A stretch of 64,000 nt of DNA from UBA5704 sp036264355 (GTDB lineage Bacteria; Acidobacteriota; Thermoanaerobaculia; Multivoradales; UBA5704), in contig DATARD010000019.1 in assembly GCA_036264355.1 (NCBI GenBank), forward strand, positions 1 to 64,000, in the 5' to 3' direction. The notes under the pieces were generated by a model. It did no database searches. It had not been told where the DNA came from and saw nothing but the letters and a program-made list of their open reading frames with translations. The number at the start of each line of letters is the position of its first letter. Position 1 is the stretch's first letter. The position numbers and the translations under genes were made by a program. Shown here in pieces: positions 17,809-24,406 of this stretch.

Positions 17809-19038
17809 TCAGCGGCGCAGCAGGTACGGCCCGAGCGGCCTGGCCACCGGGCCACGGTGCGCCGAGGCCGGGATGGAGCACAGATCGTCCGCGTCGATGT
17901 AGCCATTCTCGGTCAACAGCACCGCCCGTTCCAGGATGTTGCGCAGCTCGCGCAAATTGCCCGGCCAGTCGTACGCCTGAAGGACACGCCGGGCACGCGG
18001 CGTCAAGCTCATCGCGCGGCGGCCGAAGTCGTCGGCCAGCTCCTCCACCAGCTCTTCGGCGAGCATGGGAATGTCCTGGCGCCGCTCGCGCAACGGCGGC
18101 AGATGGAGCGGAATGGTGTTGATGCGGAAGTAGAGCTCGGTGCAGAACCGGTTCTCGCGCGCCATCTGGCCCAGATCGTGACGAGTGGCCACGACCAGGC
18201 GCACGTCCACCGGCAGGTCGCGGTCGCCGCCCACCCTCCGGAAGTGGCCGTCTTCCAGCACTTGCAGCAGCTCCGGCTGGACTTCGGGATGGACGTCGCC
18301 GATCTCGTCGAGAAAGACGGTGCCGCGGTTGGCCAGCTCGAGAAGTCCGATCTTGGTCTCGCCGGCGCCGCGGAAAGCGTCGCGCTCATGGCCGAACAGC
18401 TCGGACTCCAGGAACTGCCGGGAGAGGCCGGCGCAGTTGAGATCGGCGAACGGTCCGCCGGCCCGCGGCCCGTTGTCATGCAGCCAGCGGGCGAGCTCGC
18501 GCTTGCCGGTGCCGGTCTCGCCGAGAAGCAGGACCGGGCTGTCCGCCGCCGCCAGCTTGCGCGCCCCCCGTTCCAGGGCGCGCACGGCATTGCTGTCGCC
18601 GAGGAAGGGGCGCAGCTCGCGGCGGGACTCCAGCCGTTCGCTGGCGATCTGGCGCTGGCGATGGCGCCGCGACTCGAGGCCGCGCCGGAGCACCACCAGG
18701 AGCGTATCCAGATCCACCGGCTTGGTGAGGAACTGCTCCGCCCCCGCCTTGACCGCCTCCACCGCCAGCTCGATCGAGCCGTGCGCGGTCAGCAGCACGA
18801 TGAAAATGCGGGGATCGATCTCGCGCACCCGCGGAATGACCCCGAGCGCGTCGCCGTCGGGCAACCGGTAGTCGATCACCATGGCGTCCGGCCGCGCCGC
18901 TTCGACCGCCGCGAGCGCCTCGGTCGCGGTTGCCGCCTCGCGCACGGCGAAACCCTTGGAAGCCAGGAAGTCACCCACCCCGAAGCGGATCGCCGCCTCG
19001 TCATCCACCAGCAGGATCTCGGCTCGGCTCGTGGTCAT
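17809..19038 (-). CDS. NtrC-type response regulator lacking canonical GAFTGA and DNA-binding domain
   Basis: A 409-residue protein: receiver domain (about 5-125; phosphoacceptor in MVIDYRLPDGD, switch TAHGS, lysine in FLTKPVD) and AAA+ sigma54-activator domain (about 145-380; Walker A GETGTGKRE, Walker B GTVFLDEIGD, arginine-finger region FRINTIPLHLPPLRER). The loop that contacts sigma54, normally GAFTGA, reads DAFRGA. The protein ends about 20 residues after the AAA+ domain with no Fis-type helix-turn-helix. It may have lost sigma54 activation, or act from solution or as an ATPase in another role. The ATG at 19036-19038 starts just before the first receiver strand (MTTSRAEILLVDDE); an in-frame upstream ATG at 19074 is possible. 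No partner kinase is adjacent. Confidence 0.86.
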   Translation of the reverse strand: MTTSRAEILLVDDEAAIRFGVGDFLASKGFAVREAATATEALAAVEAARPDAMVIDYRLPDGDALGVIPRVREIDPRIFIVLLTAHGSIELAVEAVKAGAEQFLTKPVDLDTLLVVLRRGLESRRHRQRQIASERLESRRELRPFLGDSNAVRALERGARKLAAADSPVLLLGETGTGKRELARWLHDNGPRAGGPFADLNCAGLSRQFLESELFGHERDAFRGAGETKIGLLELANRGTVFLDEIGDVHPEVQPELLQVLEDGHFRRVGGDRDLPVDVRLVVATRHDLGQMARENRFCTELYFRINTIPLHLPPLRERRQDIPMLAEELVEELADDFGRRAMSLTPRARRVLQAYDWPGNLRELRNILERAVLLTENGYIDADDLCSIPASAHRGPVARPLGPYLLRR

Positions 19039-19119
19039 GGCTGCCCAGGGTATAGCGCGAAGGTTACGGACCAAATTACACGATTTGACTCTCCCGGCCG
19101 GCAGGTCTAGGCTCGCGCG

Positions 19120-19386
19120 ATGGACTGCCGTATCGGTTGCGGAGCGTGCTGCATCGCGCTCTCCATCTCCTCCCCGATCCCCGGAATGCCGGGAGGGAAG
19201 CCGGCCGGCGTGCGCTGCGTGCAGCTCAGCGCCGACAACCGCTGCCTCGTCTTCGGCCAGCCGGAGCGCCCGGAGGTCTGCGTGCGGCTGCGGCCGGAGC
19301 AGGAGATGTGCGGCGAGACCACCGAGGACGCGCTGGTCTATCTGGCCTTCCTCGAACGCGCCACCGATCCACAGCCGTCAGCCTGA
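19120..19386 (+). CDS. YkgJ-family cysteine cluster protein
   Basis: An 88-residue protein with the YkgJ cysteine cluster: MDCRIGCGACC at the very N-terminus, then VRCVQLSADNRCLVFGQPER with two more Cys, RPEVCVRL and EMCGET. The CxxxCxxCC pattern with a downstream Cys binds zinc or an iron-sulfur cluster in family members, whose function is undefined. The C-terminal EDALVYLAFLERAT is also conserved in this subfamily. The HisC-like gene follows 25 bp downstream with its own strong AGGAGG, so a three-gene unit (YkgJ, aminotransferase, VOC) is likely. Divergent from the response regulator (81 bp). Confidence 0.86.
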   Translation: MDCRIGCGACCIALSISSPIPGMPGGKPAGVRCVQLSADNRCLVFGQPERPEVCVRLRPEQEMCGETTEDALVYLAFLERATDPQPSA

Positions 19387-19411
19387 GCCCCGTTCCTTTA
19401 GGAGGTGCCCC

Positions 19412-20563
19412 ATGGAGCTGTCCGCCAAGAATCTGTCCCGCCGCCGGTTCACCCAGCTCCTCGGTCTCGGCGTGGCAACGACCGCCCTGCGCCCCTCTCT
19501 GGCCCTGGCGAAACCGGCCGCCAAGGCAGTCGGCGCCGTTTCCCACGACGCCCACGCGTCGCACGTGTCGGACATCGTCCGCCTCAGCTCGAACGAGAAC
19601 CCCTACGGCCCCTCCCCCGCCGCCTTCGCGGCGATGCGCGACGCCTTCAGCGTCGCCTGGCGCTACCCCGACGAGGCGGTCGAAGCGCTGGCGGCCGACA
19701 TCGCGGCCCACCACCAGATCGGCGCCGACCACGTCGTGCTGGGCGACGGCTCGACCGAGATCCTCCAGCTCTGCGCCGCCGCCTTCACCGGTCCGGGCAA
19801 GCCGGTGGTCGTCGCCGAGCCGACCTTCGAGGCGATCGCCCGCTTCTCCCGCGTCCGCGGCGCCGAGACCCAATCGCTGCCGCTCACCGCCACCTACGCG
19901 CACGACCTCCCGAAGATGCTCGCCGCCGCGGGAGGCTCCGGCCTGCTCTACATCTGCAATCCGAACAATCCGACGGGCACCATCACCCCCAAAGACGCGC
20001 TGCGGAGCTTCCTCACCGCTCTGCCCGACGGCGTCACCGCCCTGGTCGACGAGGCCTACTTCCACTACGCCGACGACCCCGCCTACGAGACCGTCATCCC
20101 GCTCACCCTGGAGCACAAGAACGTCCTCGTGGCGCGCACCTTCTCCAAGGTCTACGGCATGGCCGGCCTGCGCTGCGGCTACGCCGTGGGCCATCCCGAC
20201 ACGCTGAAGCTCCTGCGCACCCAGCAGGCCTGGGACACCGTCAACGCCATGGCGGTGGCGGCGGCGCGGGCGGGCCTGGCCGACCAGCCGCACGTCGCCA
20301 AGAGCCGGCAGCTCAACGCCGAAACCAGGACCCACGTGACCGCCGAGCTGAGCCGGCTGGGCTACCACCTCCTGCCCTCGGCCACCAACTTCCTGATGGC
20401 CGACCTGCGCCGCCCGGTCGGCCCGGTCATCGAAGCGCTCAAGCAGCGCAAGGTCGAAGTGGGGCGAGTCTTCCCGGCGCTCCCGACCCATCTGAGGGTG
20501 ACCATCGGCACCCAGCCGCAGATGCAGGCCTTCCTCGACGCCTTCCGCCAGGTGATGGCCTGA
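19412..20563 (+). CDS. Tat-signal-bearing HisC-like PLP aminotransferase
   Basis: A 383-residue fold-type I aminotransferase of the histidinol-phosphate aminotransferase group. Visible: SSNENPYGPSPAAFAAM (substrate/N-terminal motif), the PLP phosphate-binding GDGSTEILQLC, NPNNPTGT, DEAYFHYAD, the Schiff-base lysine in RTFSKVYGMAGLRCGYA, and C-terminal ALPTHLRVTIGT. Unusually it begins with a twin-arginine signal (NLSRRRFTQLLGLG then a hydrophobic stretch to ALA, about 7-33), so it should be exported folded with its cofactor. The ATG at 19412 follows TTTAGGAGG. Its stop overlaps the next start (TGATG). No other his genes are present, so a role outside histidine synthesis is likely; the substrate is unknown. 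Confidence 0.88.
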   Translation: MELSAKNLSRRRFTQLLGLGVATTALRPSLALAKPAAKAVGAVSHDAHASHVSDIVRLSSNENPYGPSPAAFAAMRDAFSVAWRYPDEAVEALAADIAAHHQIGADHVVLGDGSTEILQLCAAAFTGPGKPVVVAEPTFEAIARFSRVRGAETQSLPLTATYAHDLPKMLAAAGGSGLLYICNPNNPTGTITPKDALRSFLTALPDGVTALVDEAYFHYADDPAYETVIPLTLEHKNVLVARTFSKVYGMAGLRCGYAVGHPDTLKLLRTQQAWDTVNAMAVAAARAGLADQPHVAKSRQLNAETRTHVTAELSRLGYHLLPSATNFLMADLRRPVGPVIEALKQRKVEVGRVFPALPTHLRVTIGTQPQMQAFLDAFRQVMA

Positions 20564-20949
20564 TGAGCAACGACGGGATCGCCTGGCAGGGCCTGGGACA
20601 GGTGGCCGTCGCGGTGCGCGACCTCGAGAAGCAGACCGCCTTCTACCGCGACACCCTCGGCCACCCCTTCCTCTTCGCCATCCCGAACGCGGCCTTCTTC
20701 CAGCTCGGCTCCGTGCGCCTGATGCTCACCAAGGCCGAAAAGCCCGACTTCGACCATCCGGCCTCCATCCTCTATTACAAGGTCGAAGACCTCCAGGCCG
20801 CCCACCGCACCCTGGCCACCCGAGGCGTCCGCTTCGAAGGCGACCCGCACCTCGTCGCCCGCATGCCGGATCACGACCTGTGGATGGCCTTCTTCGGCGA
20901 TGCCGAAGAGAACCTGCTGGCGTTGATGAGCGAGCTCCCCAAAGCCTGA
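20563..20949 (+). CDS. VOC/glyoxalase superfamily protein
   Basis: A 128-residue protein with the paired beta-alpha-beta-beta-beta units of the vicinal oxygen chelate fold: GLGQVAVAVRDLEKQTAFYR in the first half, ILYYKVEDLQAAHRTLATRG in the second, and the closing strand DLWMAFFGDAEENLLALMS, whose Glu is a typical metal ligand position (ENxxALM). The first metal ligand, usually His in the first strand, is Gln/Ala here, so catalytic metal binding is uncertain. Translation is coupled to the aminotransferase through TGATG. The reaction is unknown; dioxygenase, glyoxalase or binding roles are all possible. Confidence 0.82.
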   Translation: MSNDGIAWQGLGQVAVAVRDLEKQTAFYRDTLGHPFLFAIPNAAFFQLGSVRLMLTKAEKPDFDHPASILYYKVEDLQAAHRTLATRGVRFEGDPHLVARMPDHDLWMAFFGDAEENLLALMSELPKA

Positions 20950-21000
20950 TCCCTGCACCCGCACACCCGGCACCTCCTCCGCTGCAGGAGAAAGGAGTCG

Positions 21001-21023
21001 GGGGTGAGGGCGCAACTCACCCC
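21001..21023. terminator. Possible terminator hairpin after the aminotransferase/VOC unit
   Basis: A perfect 8-bp stem (GGGGTGAG with CTCACCCC, 7-nt loop) lies 52 bp past the VOC stop. No U-tract follows, so this is a weak or rho-assisted terminator at best. Confidence 0.4.
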
Positions 21024-21220
21024 GGGCTGACGCGGCACGGCCCCGGAGCCGCGATCAGCCCTTCTCACACGATTCAGTTATCAAAGAGCGCGGAGATCCT
21101 CTCCCTTCTTCGGAGAGTCGCTCCGTCCTATCCTGGTCCATGTTATACCGATACAGCAACAGAGACGCCATTATGGACTAGACAGATCACGGAAAGCAAC
21201 TGTATAGTCCCGATGTCGTC
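21024..21220. other. Intergenic spacer before the tandem repeat array
   Basis: With the repeats that follow, this forms a 580-bp gap without a supported gene (20950-21530). It holds one short CTCTCC/GGAGAG hairpin (21099-21117) and is less GC-rich than its surroundings (for example around 21065-21090 and 21130-21210). I see no convincing gene or RNA here. Confidence 0.5.
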
Positions 21221-21541
21221 GCCGACGGGTTATCCGTCAGGGCTGACGGATGAGCGGTTGGAGCTGACGCGCTATCCGTCAGGGCTGACCGATGAGCGGT
21301 TGGAGCTGACGCGTTACCCGTCAGAGCTGACGGATGAGCGGTTGAGGCTGACGCGTTACCCGTCAGAGCTGACGGATGAGCGGTTGGGGCTGACGCGTTA
21401 CGCGTCAGAGCTGACGGATGAGCGGTTGGGGCTGACGCGTTACCCGTCAGGGCTGACCGATGAGCGGTTGGGGCTGACGCGTTACCCGTCAGAGCTGACG
21501 GATGAGCGGTTGGGACTGACGCGTTATCCGTCAGGGCTGAA
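21221..21541. repeat. 42-bp tandem repeat array, about 7.6 units
   Basis: The block GATGAGCGGTT recurs at 21249, 21291, 21333, 21375, 21417, 21459 and 21501, exactly 42 bp apart, with a half unit in front. Each unit is two related 21-mers starting CTGACG. The junction CCGTCAGAGCTGACGG is a 7-bp inverted repeat and CTGACGCGTTACCCGTCAG another, so each unit can fold. Because 42 is a multiple of 3 the array is open on both strands (14-residue periods), but no start codon or ribosome-binding site supports translation. Units differ at only a few positions (C/G in GACSGATG, R in CAGRGCTG). The last half unit runs into the final codons and stop of the minus-strand gene at 21531. Confidence 0.95.
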
Positions 21542-22127
21542 AGACTCGCGACAAGAGAGCCATCACCTCGCTCTCCACGGCCGGATCGCCGGTGCCCTGA
21601 TTCAGCGCCGTCATGGCCGCCGCCACCTGCCGCAACATGCCGGCCGAGTCCTCTCCGGGATGCCACGCCGCTGCCGCGGTGGCGTGAGCGAGCGCCTTCA
21701 AATCGGCGGTGGATTCCGGGTGGTAGGAAGTACTCAGGTGCGCCGCGATCTTGGCCGCGAGAAGAGCCAGATCCCTGGCTTGCGTCCGGGTGATGTCCCC
21801 GGCGATCAGCTTCTGCGCCCCCTCCAGAGCGACCCAGGCGACACACCAAGTCTGATAGGCCACATCCTGCTCCACCAGGGAGGCCCAGCCTTCGGGATTC
21901 CTTCCTTTTTCCAGAAGGGTTTCGAACAGCGCTTCCGCGGCGGGTCCCTCGCGCCACACCGTCTCGGCGTCCCAGTGCTGGAAGCGCTTCAGCAGCGCCT
22001 CCACTTCCGCCAGCCGCGTGCTGCAGTCCGGGCAGACCTCGGCCAGATGACGGCAACACTCCGCGGCCTCCTCGCCCGCGGCGCCGCTCACCAGCCGCGC
22101 AATCTCCGCCGTCGTCAGATGCTTCAT
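21531..22127 (-). CDS. Zinc-motif protein, last gene of the regulatory operon
   Basis: A 198-residue protein of unknown function. N-terminal TTAEIARLVSGAAGEEAAEC leads to RHLAEVCPDCSTRL, an Hx4CxxC motif like the zinc-binding anti-sigma-type fingers in the neighbouring genes. The rest is helical and Ala-rich with TPR-like segments (QARDLALLAAKIAAHLS, STADLKALAHATAAAAW, GMLRQVAAAMTALNQGTG). AAGGAGGG lies before the ATG, inside the end of the XRE gene, one base away, so translation is coupled. The final codons (RVFQP) and stop lie inside the 42-bp tandem repeat, so repeat growth could have remodelled the C-terminus. A zinc-dependent protein-protein interaction role is inferred from the motif. 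Confidence 0.7.
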   Translation of the reverse strand: MKHLTTAEIARLVSGAAGEEAAECCRHLAEVCPDCSTRLAEVEALLKRFQHWDAETVWREGPAAEALFETLLEKGRNPEGWASLVEQDVAYQTWCVAWVALEGAQKLIAGDITRTQARDLALLAAKIAAHLSTSYHPESTADLKALAHATAAAAWHPGEDSAGMLRQVAAAMTALNQGTGDPAVESEVMALLSRVFQP

Positions 22128-22128
22128 C

Positions 22129-22512
22129 TTATCCCTCCTTCCCGGGGGGCTCTCGCCGTCCGCGCCGGTCGGTCTCCACGACGATCTCCCGATACAAGGC
22201 GAGCACAGCGCTCATCAGCCGGTCGAACACAACTACGGGCTCCCCGGCGGGAGCCGCCGGCCGCGGGTCGTCTCCGCGGTCGACGACAAGCAGCGTGTAG
22301 AAGAAATCGAGTTGGCCGAGACCGAGCGCGGCGAGCACCCGCTCCAGGGATTCCATCTTTGGCAGCTCCTTGCCGGACTCGTACTTCGAAAGCTGGCTCT
22401 TGCCGATCCCCGCGGCCCGCGCCACCGCGGCCTGGGATTGGCCGCGGTGGCTTCTGAGACGGGCGAGCGCCGGCCCGAGGTTGGCGAACATGCCGCCCTT
22501 GGCACCCGCCAT
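22129..22512 (-). CDS. XRE-family helix-turn-helix regulator
   Basis: A 127-residue DNA-binding protein. The HTH_3 domain occupies about residues 9-65: LGPALARLRSHRGQSQAAVA, ARAAGIGKSQLSKYESGKEL and MESLERVLAALGL match the five-helix XRE fold with recognition helix KSQLSKYE. The C-terminal half is helical with an acidic/Arg tail. The ATG at 22510-22512 is preceded by GGAGGAGAG. It is the fourth gene of the minus-strand operon and likely regulates it or the divergent HTH-TPR genes; no operator could be defined. The frame is open upstream but overlaps the TPR gene, so the short start is preferred. Confidence 0.87.
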   Translation of the reverse strand: MAGAKGGMFANLGPALARLRSHRGQSQAAVARAAGIGKSQLSKYESGKELPKMESLERVLAALGLGQLDFFYTLLVVDRGDDPRPAAPAGEPVVVFDRLMSAVLALYREIVVETDRRGRREPPGKEG

Positions 22513-22537
22513 GGCTTTCTCTCCTCCCGATTCGGTG

Positions 22538-23617
22538 TCACGCATAGGGGAGGGTCTCGATCCGGTGCCCGCGAGCGCGAAACAGCCGGCGCATCGTGAA
22601 GCTGGCTTCTGCGGCAACGGCCTTCCGGCGCTCCCGGCCCTGCTTGCAGATCGACGTGGTGATCTCGCGCACCGCGTCCCGCAAGTCCTCGTGCGGGTCC
22701 CCGCCCCAGGCGGCGAGAGCCGCTTCCATCTCGGCGAGCAGGGCCGGCACTTCCGCCCCCCGCTTCGCATCCGCCAACACCGCGGCGAGATCGAGGAAGC
22801 ACAGCGTGGCCTCCCCCAGGCTGGGCTCGGCGAGCAGGAGCCGCCACGCCCGTGCCAGCAGAGACGCCCCTTCGTCCCGGCGGCCGAGCCGCGCGGTGAG
22901 CTTGCCTTCGAGCCAGCGCAACCGAGCCTGCTCCGCCTCGCCGGCCAGCGCGTAGTGCGGCAACGTCTCCTCGAACACCCGCCGTGCCAGGGCGTCGTTG
23001 CCACCGGCCACCTTCTCCGAGATCAATCCAGCAAACAGAGCGAGCGAGCCGCGCGTCTCGGCCAGACACCCGTCGGCCTCCTCGAGACGGCCGAGCAGGC
23101 GCTGCGCGTTGCCCGCCAGATTCCCCGCCCTGGCCTCCACCAACGCGACGGTTTGCGGCTGAACCTCGGCGTCGTACACCTGGAAGGCGAGCCGTTCGGC
23201 CACCCCGGCCAGCGCCACCGATCGCTCGGGATCCGCAAGTTGCGCCGCCGCCGCCCGCTGCAACAGGACCTCCAGGACCAACGGCGAGCCGAAGCGTGGC
23301 TCGTGCACCGCCGCCTCCCTCGCCCTGGGCGCCAGGGCCATCAGCTCGGCGGCCAACGCCACGGCGGCCTGGAATTCGCCAAGCTCACCTGCACCGGGAA
23401 GCTTGCGCACCCGCTTCGCGAGCTTGGCGGCTCGCTTGCCACTGGGCCTTGAGCCAACTCCTCGGACGAAACATTTGCCGATCTCGGCGCGGCAGACCTC
23501 GCAGTCGACGACGTGCAGCAACAGCATTTCCTGCCCGTCCGGCAGGTCGGCGAGCAGATGATGCAGCACCAGGTTGTGATGGCCGGGCGTCAGCGGGGCG
23601 TCTTTCAGTGGGTCCAT
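22538..23617 (-). CDS. Zinc-motif plus TPR-like helical protein
   Basis: A 359-residue protein. Near the N-terminus, LLLHVVDCEVCRAEIG gives an Hx3CxxC zinc motif (about residues 34-42) like anti-sigma zinc fingers. The remaining 270 residues are Ala/Leu-rich helices with repeats resembling the TPR arrays of the HTH-TPR paralogues at 24407 and 26448 (ADPERSVALAGVAERLAFQV, NAQRLLGRLEEADGCLAETR, RRVFEETLPHYALAGEAEQA, RLGRRDEGASLLARAWRLLL). It may be a sensor or scaffold working with the XRE protein encoded 25 bp downstream. Its start overlaps the preceding 134-codon gene by 13 bp. No enzymatic motif seen. Confidence 0.72.
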   Translation of the reverse strand: MDPLKDAPLTPGHHNLVLHHLLADLPDGQEMLLLHVVDCEVCRAEIGKCFVRGVGSRPSGKRAAKLAKRVRKLPGAGELGEFQAAVALAAELMALAPRAREAAVHEPRFGSPLVLEVLLQRAAAAQLADPERSVALAGVAERLAFQVYDAEVQPQTVALVEARAGNLAGNAQRLLGRLEEADGCLAETRGSLALFAGLISEKVAGGNDALARRVFEETLPHYALAGEAEQARLRWLEGKLTARLGRRDEGASLLARAWRLLLAEPSLGEATLCFLDLAAVLADAKRGAEVPALLAEMEAALAAWGGDPHEDLRDAVREITTSICKQGRERRKAVAAEASFTMRRLFRARGHRIETLPYA

Positions 23618-24009
23618 TCCCGGCTCTCCGTGGAGGAAGATTTCCGGCCGGCCAGGACCAGGGCCACACAGATGACCCTGTCGGCTCGAAAGTCCTCCTC
23701 GGCCTTGGCAACCTGAACCAGCTTCTGGACCAAGAGCTGGAAGAACGCCTCTGCCTCCGCCCGGTCTCGAGATTCCACCAGGGTTTTCTGCATGTTCAGC
23801 GCATCCGCGGCGAGCATGAGCTTGAAAGCCTCCTGGTAGTCGAGGAGCTTGCCAAGCACCACCGCGGTCTGCTCCGCGAGCGCCTCAGGAGGCGCCCCCC
23901 ACAGCTTGACCAGGGCGTCCTGGTAGGCCTGCTGCACCGCCGAATACTTGGAAACGCCGTCAGCGGCCACCGCCTCCCGGCCGGCCGCGCCGCGCTTTCG
24001 GCGGCTCAT
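23605..24009 (-). CDS. Small helical protein of unknown function
   Basis: A 134-residue protein starting with a basic segment (MSRRKRGAAGRE) and continuing as predicted helices (VQQAYQDALVKLWGAPPEAL, AEQTAVVLGKLLDYQEAFKL, FFQLLVQKLVQVAKAEEDFR). No domain recognised. Its start overlaps the preceding zinc-motif gene by 4 bp and its end overlaps the following one by 13 bp, so it is a real operon member rather than a chance frame. The tail RKSSSTESREWTH is encoded in the overlap. Confidence 0.65.
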   Translation of the reverse strand: MSRRKRGAAGREAVAADGVSKYSAVQQAYQDALVKLWGAPPEALAEQTAVVLGKLLDYQEAFKLMLAADALNMQKTLVESRDRAEAEAFFQLLVQKLVQVAKAEEDFRADRVICVALVLAGRKSSSTESREWTH

Positions 24010-24299
24010 CTCGCCTCCGCCGGCTTCTGGAACGCTCGCCGGAAGATCGGCTCGTAGACGTTCGCGTCGACGGGGATCGAGACCTGCCCGGCGACGAGCG
24101 CCGAGCAGGCACGGCAGCCGCGGAGCAGGTGGCGCACGACCTCCCGCGTCTCCGTGCGGCGCGCGGTGCCCGCGGCGAAGCGGACCAGGGTTTCAGGGCT
24201 GGGATGCGGCTTGCTCGGCTGATTGTCCACGCCCGGAGGATAGACCGGCGCCGATGACCGGGAACCACAAAGACACGATTTCAGGGCTGGCACCGGCAT
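24006..24299 (-). CDS. Small zinc-motif protein, first gene of the operon
   Basis: A 97-residue protein. Residues about 34-66, HPSPETLVRFAAGTARRTET followed by REVVRHLLRGCRACSALV, form the Hx4CxxC motif and helix typical of anti-sigma-like zinc fingers seen repeatedly in acidobacterial regulatory loci. The N-terminal 25 residues (CLCGSRSS...) may be untranslated: a GTG start at the VDNQPSKP segment is equally possible, since the ATG at 24299 has no clear ribosome-binding site. It is first in a five-gene run (24299 down to 21531) whose gaps are -4, -13, +25 and +1 bp. Divergent from the HTH-TPR gene at 24407. Confidence 0.65.
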   Translation of the reverse strand: MPVPALKSCLCGSRSSAPVYPPGVDNQPSKPHPSPETLVRFAAGTARRTETREVVRHLLRGCRACSALVAGQVSIPVDANVYEPIFRRAFQKPAEAR

Positions 24300-24406
24300 T
24301 GATACGCGCTACCGCATGTCGAAAAACTTCTTCTGCGGCGATGTCCCCCAAAAGGGGGGCTGCGGCAACTAATAAGGAGAGAAGCATCGCGAAGGAGGTC
24401 CGGCAG
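24300..24406. promoter_or_regulatory. Divergent promoter region between zinc-motif operon and HTH-TPR gene
   Basis: 107 bp separate the two starts, so both promoters must lie here or overlap coding sequence. A small hairpin (CCCCC, AAAA loop, GGGGG at 24345-24358) sits in the leader of the plus-strand gene, followed by GAAGGAGGTC as ribosome-binding site. No confident -35/-10 pair is visible. Confidence 0.45.

Noticed and set aside
19412..20563. Histidine biosynthesis hisC
   Set aside because: Tat signal peptide and lack of other his genes argue against the housekeeping role.
21221..21541. CRISPR array
   Set aside because: Units are contiguous 42-bp repeats without unique spacers, and no cas genes are near.
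20880..22457. Repeat-protein gene reading through the 42-bp array on the plus strand
   Set aside because: No ribosome-binding site or start, and it runs antisense through two genes of a coupled operon; openness follows from the 42-bp period being divisible by 3.
23605..24299. Toxin-antitoxin pair (two small overlapping genes)
   Set aside because: No toxin fold is recognisable, and they are the first members of a larger coupled operon with zinc-motif and XRE genes.
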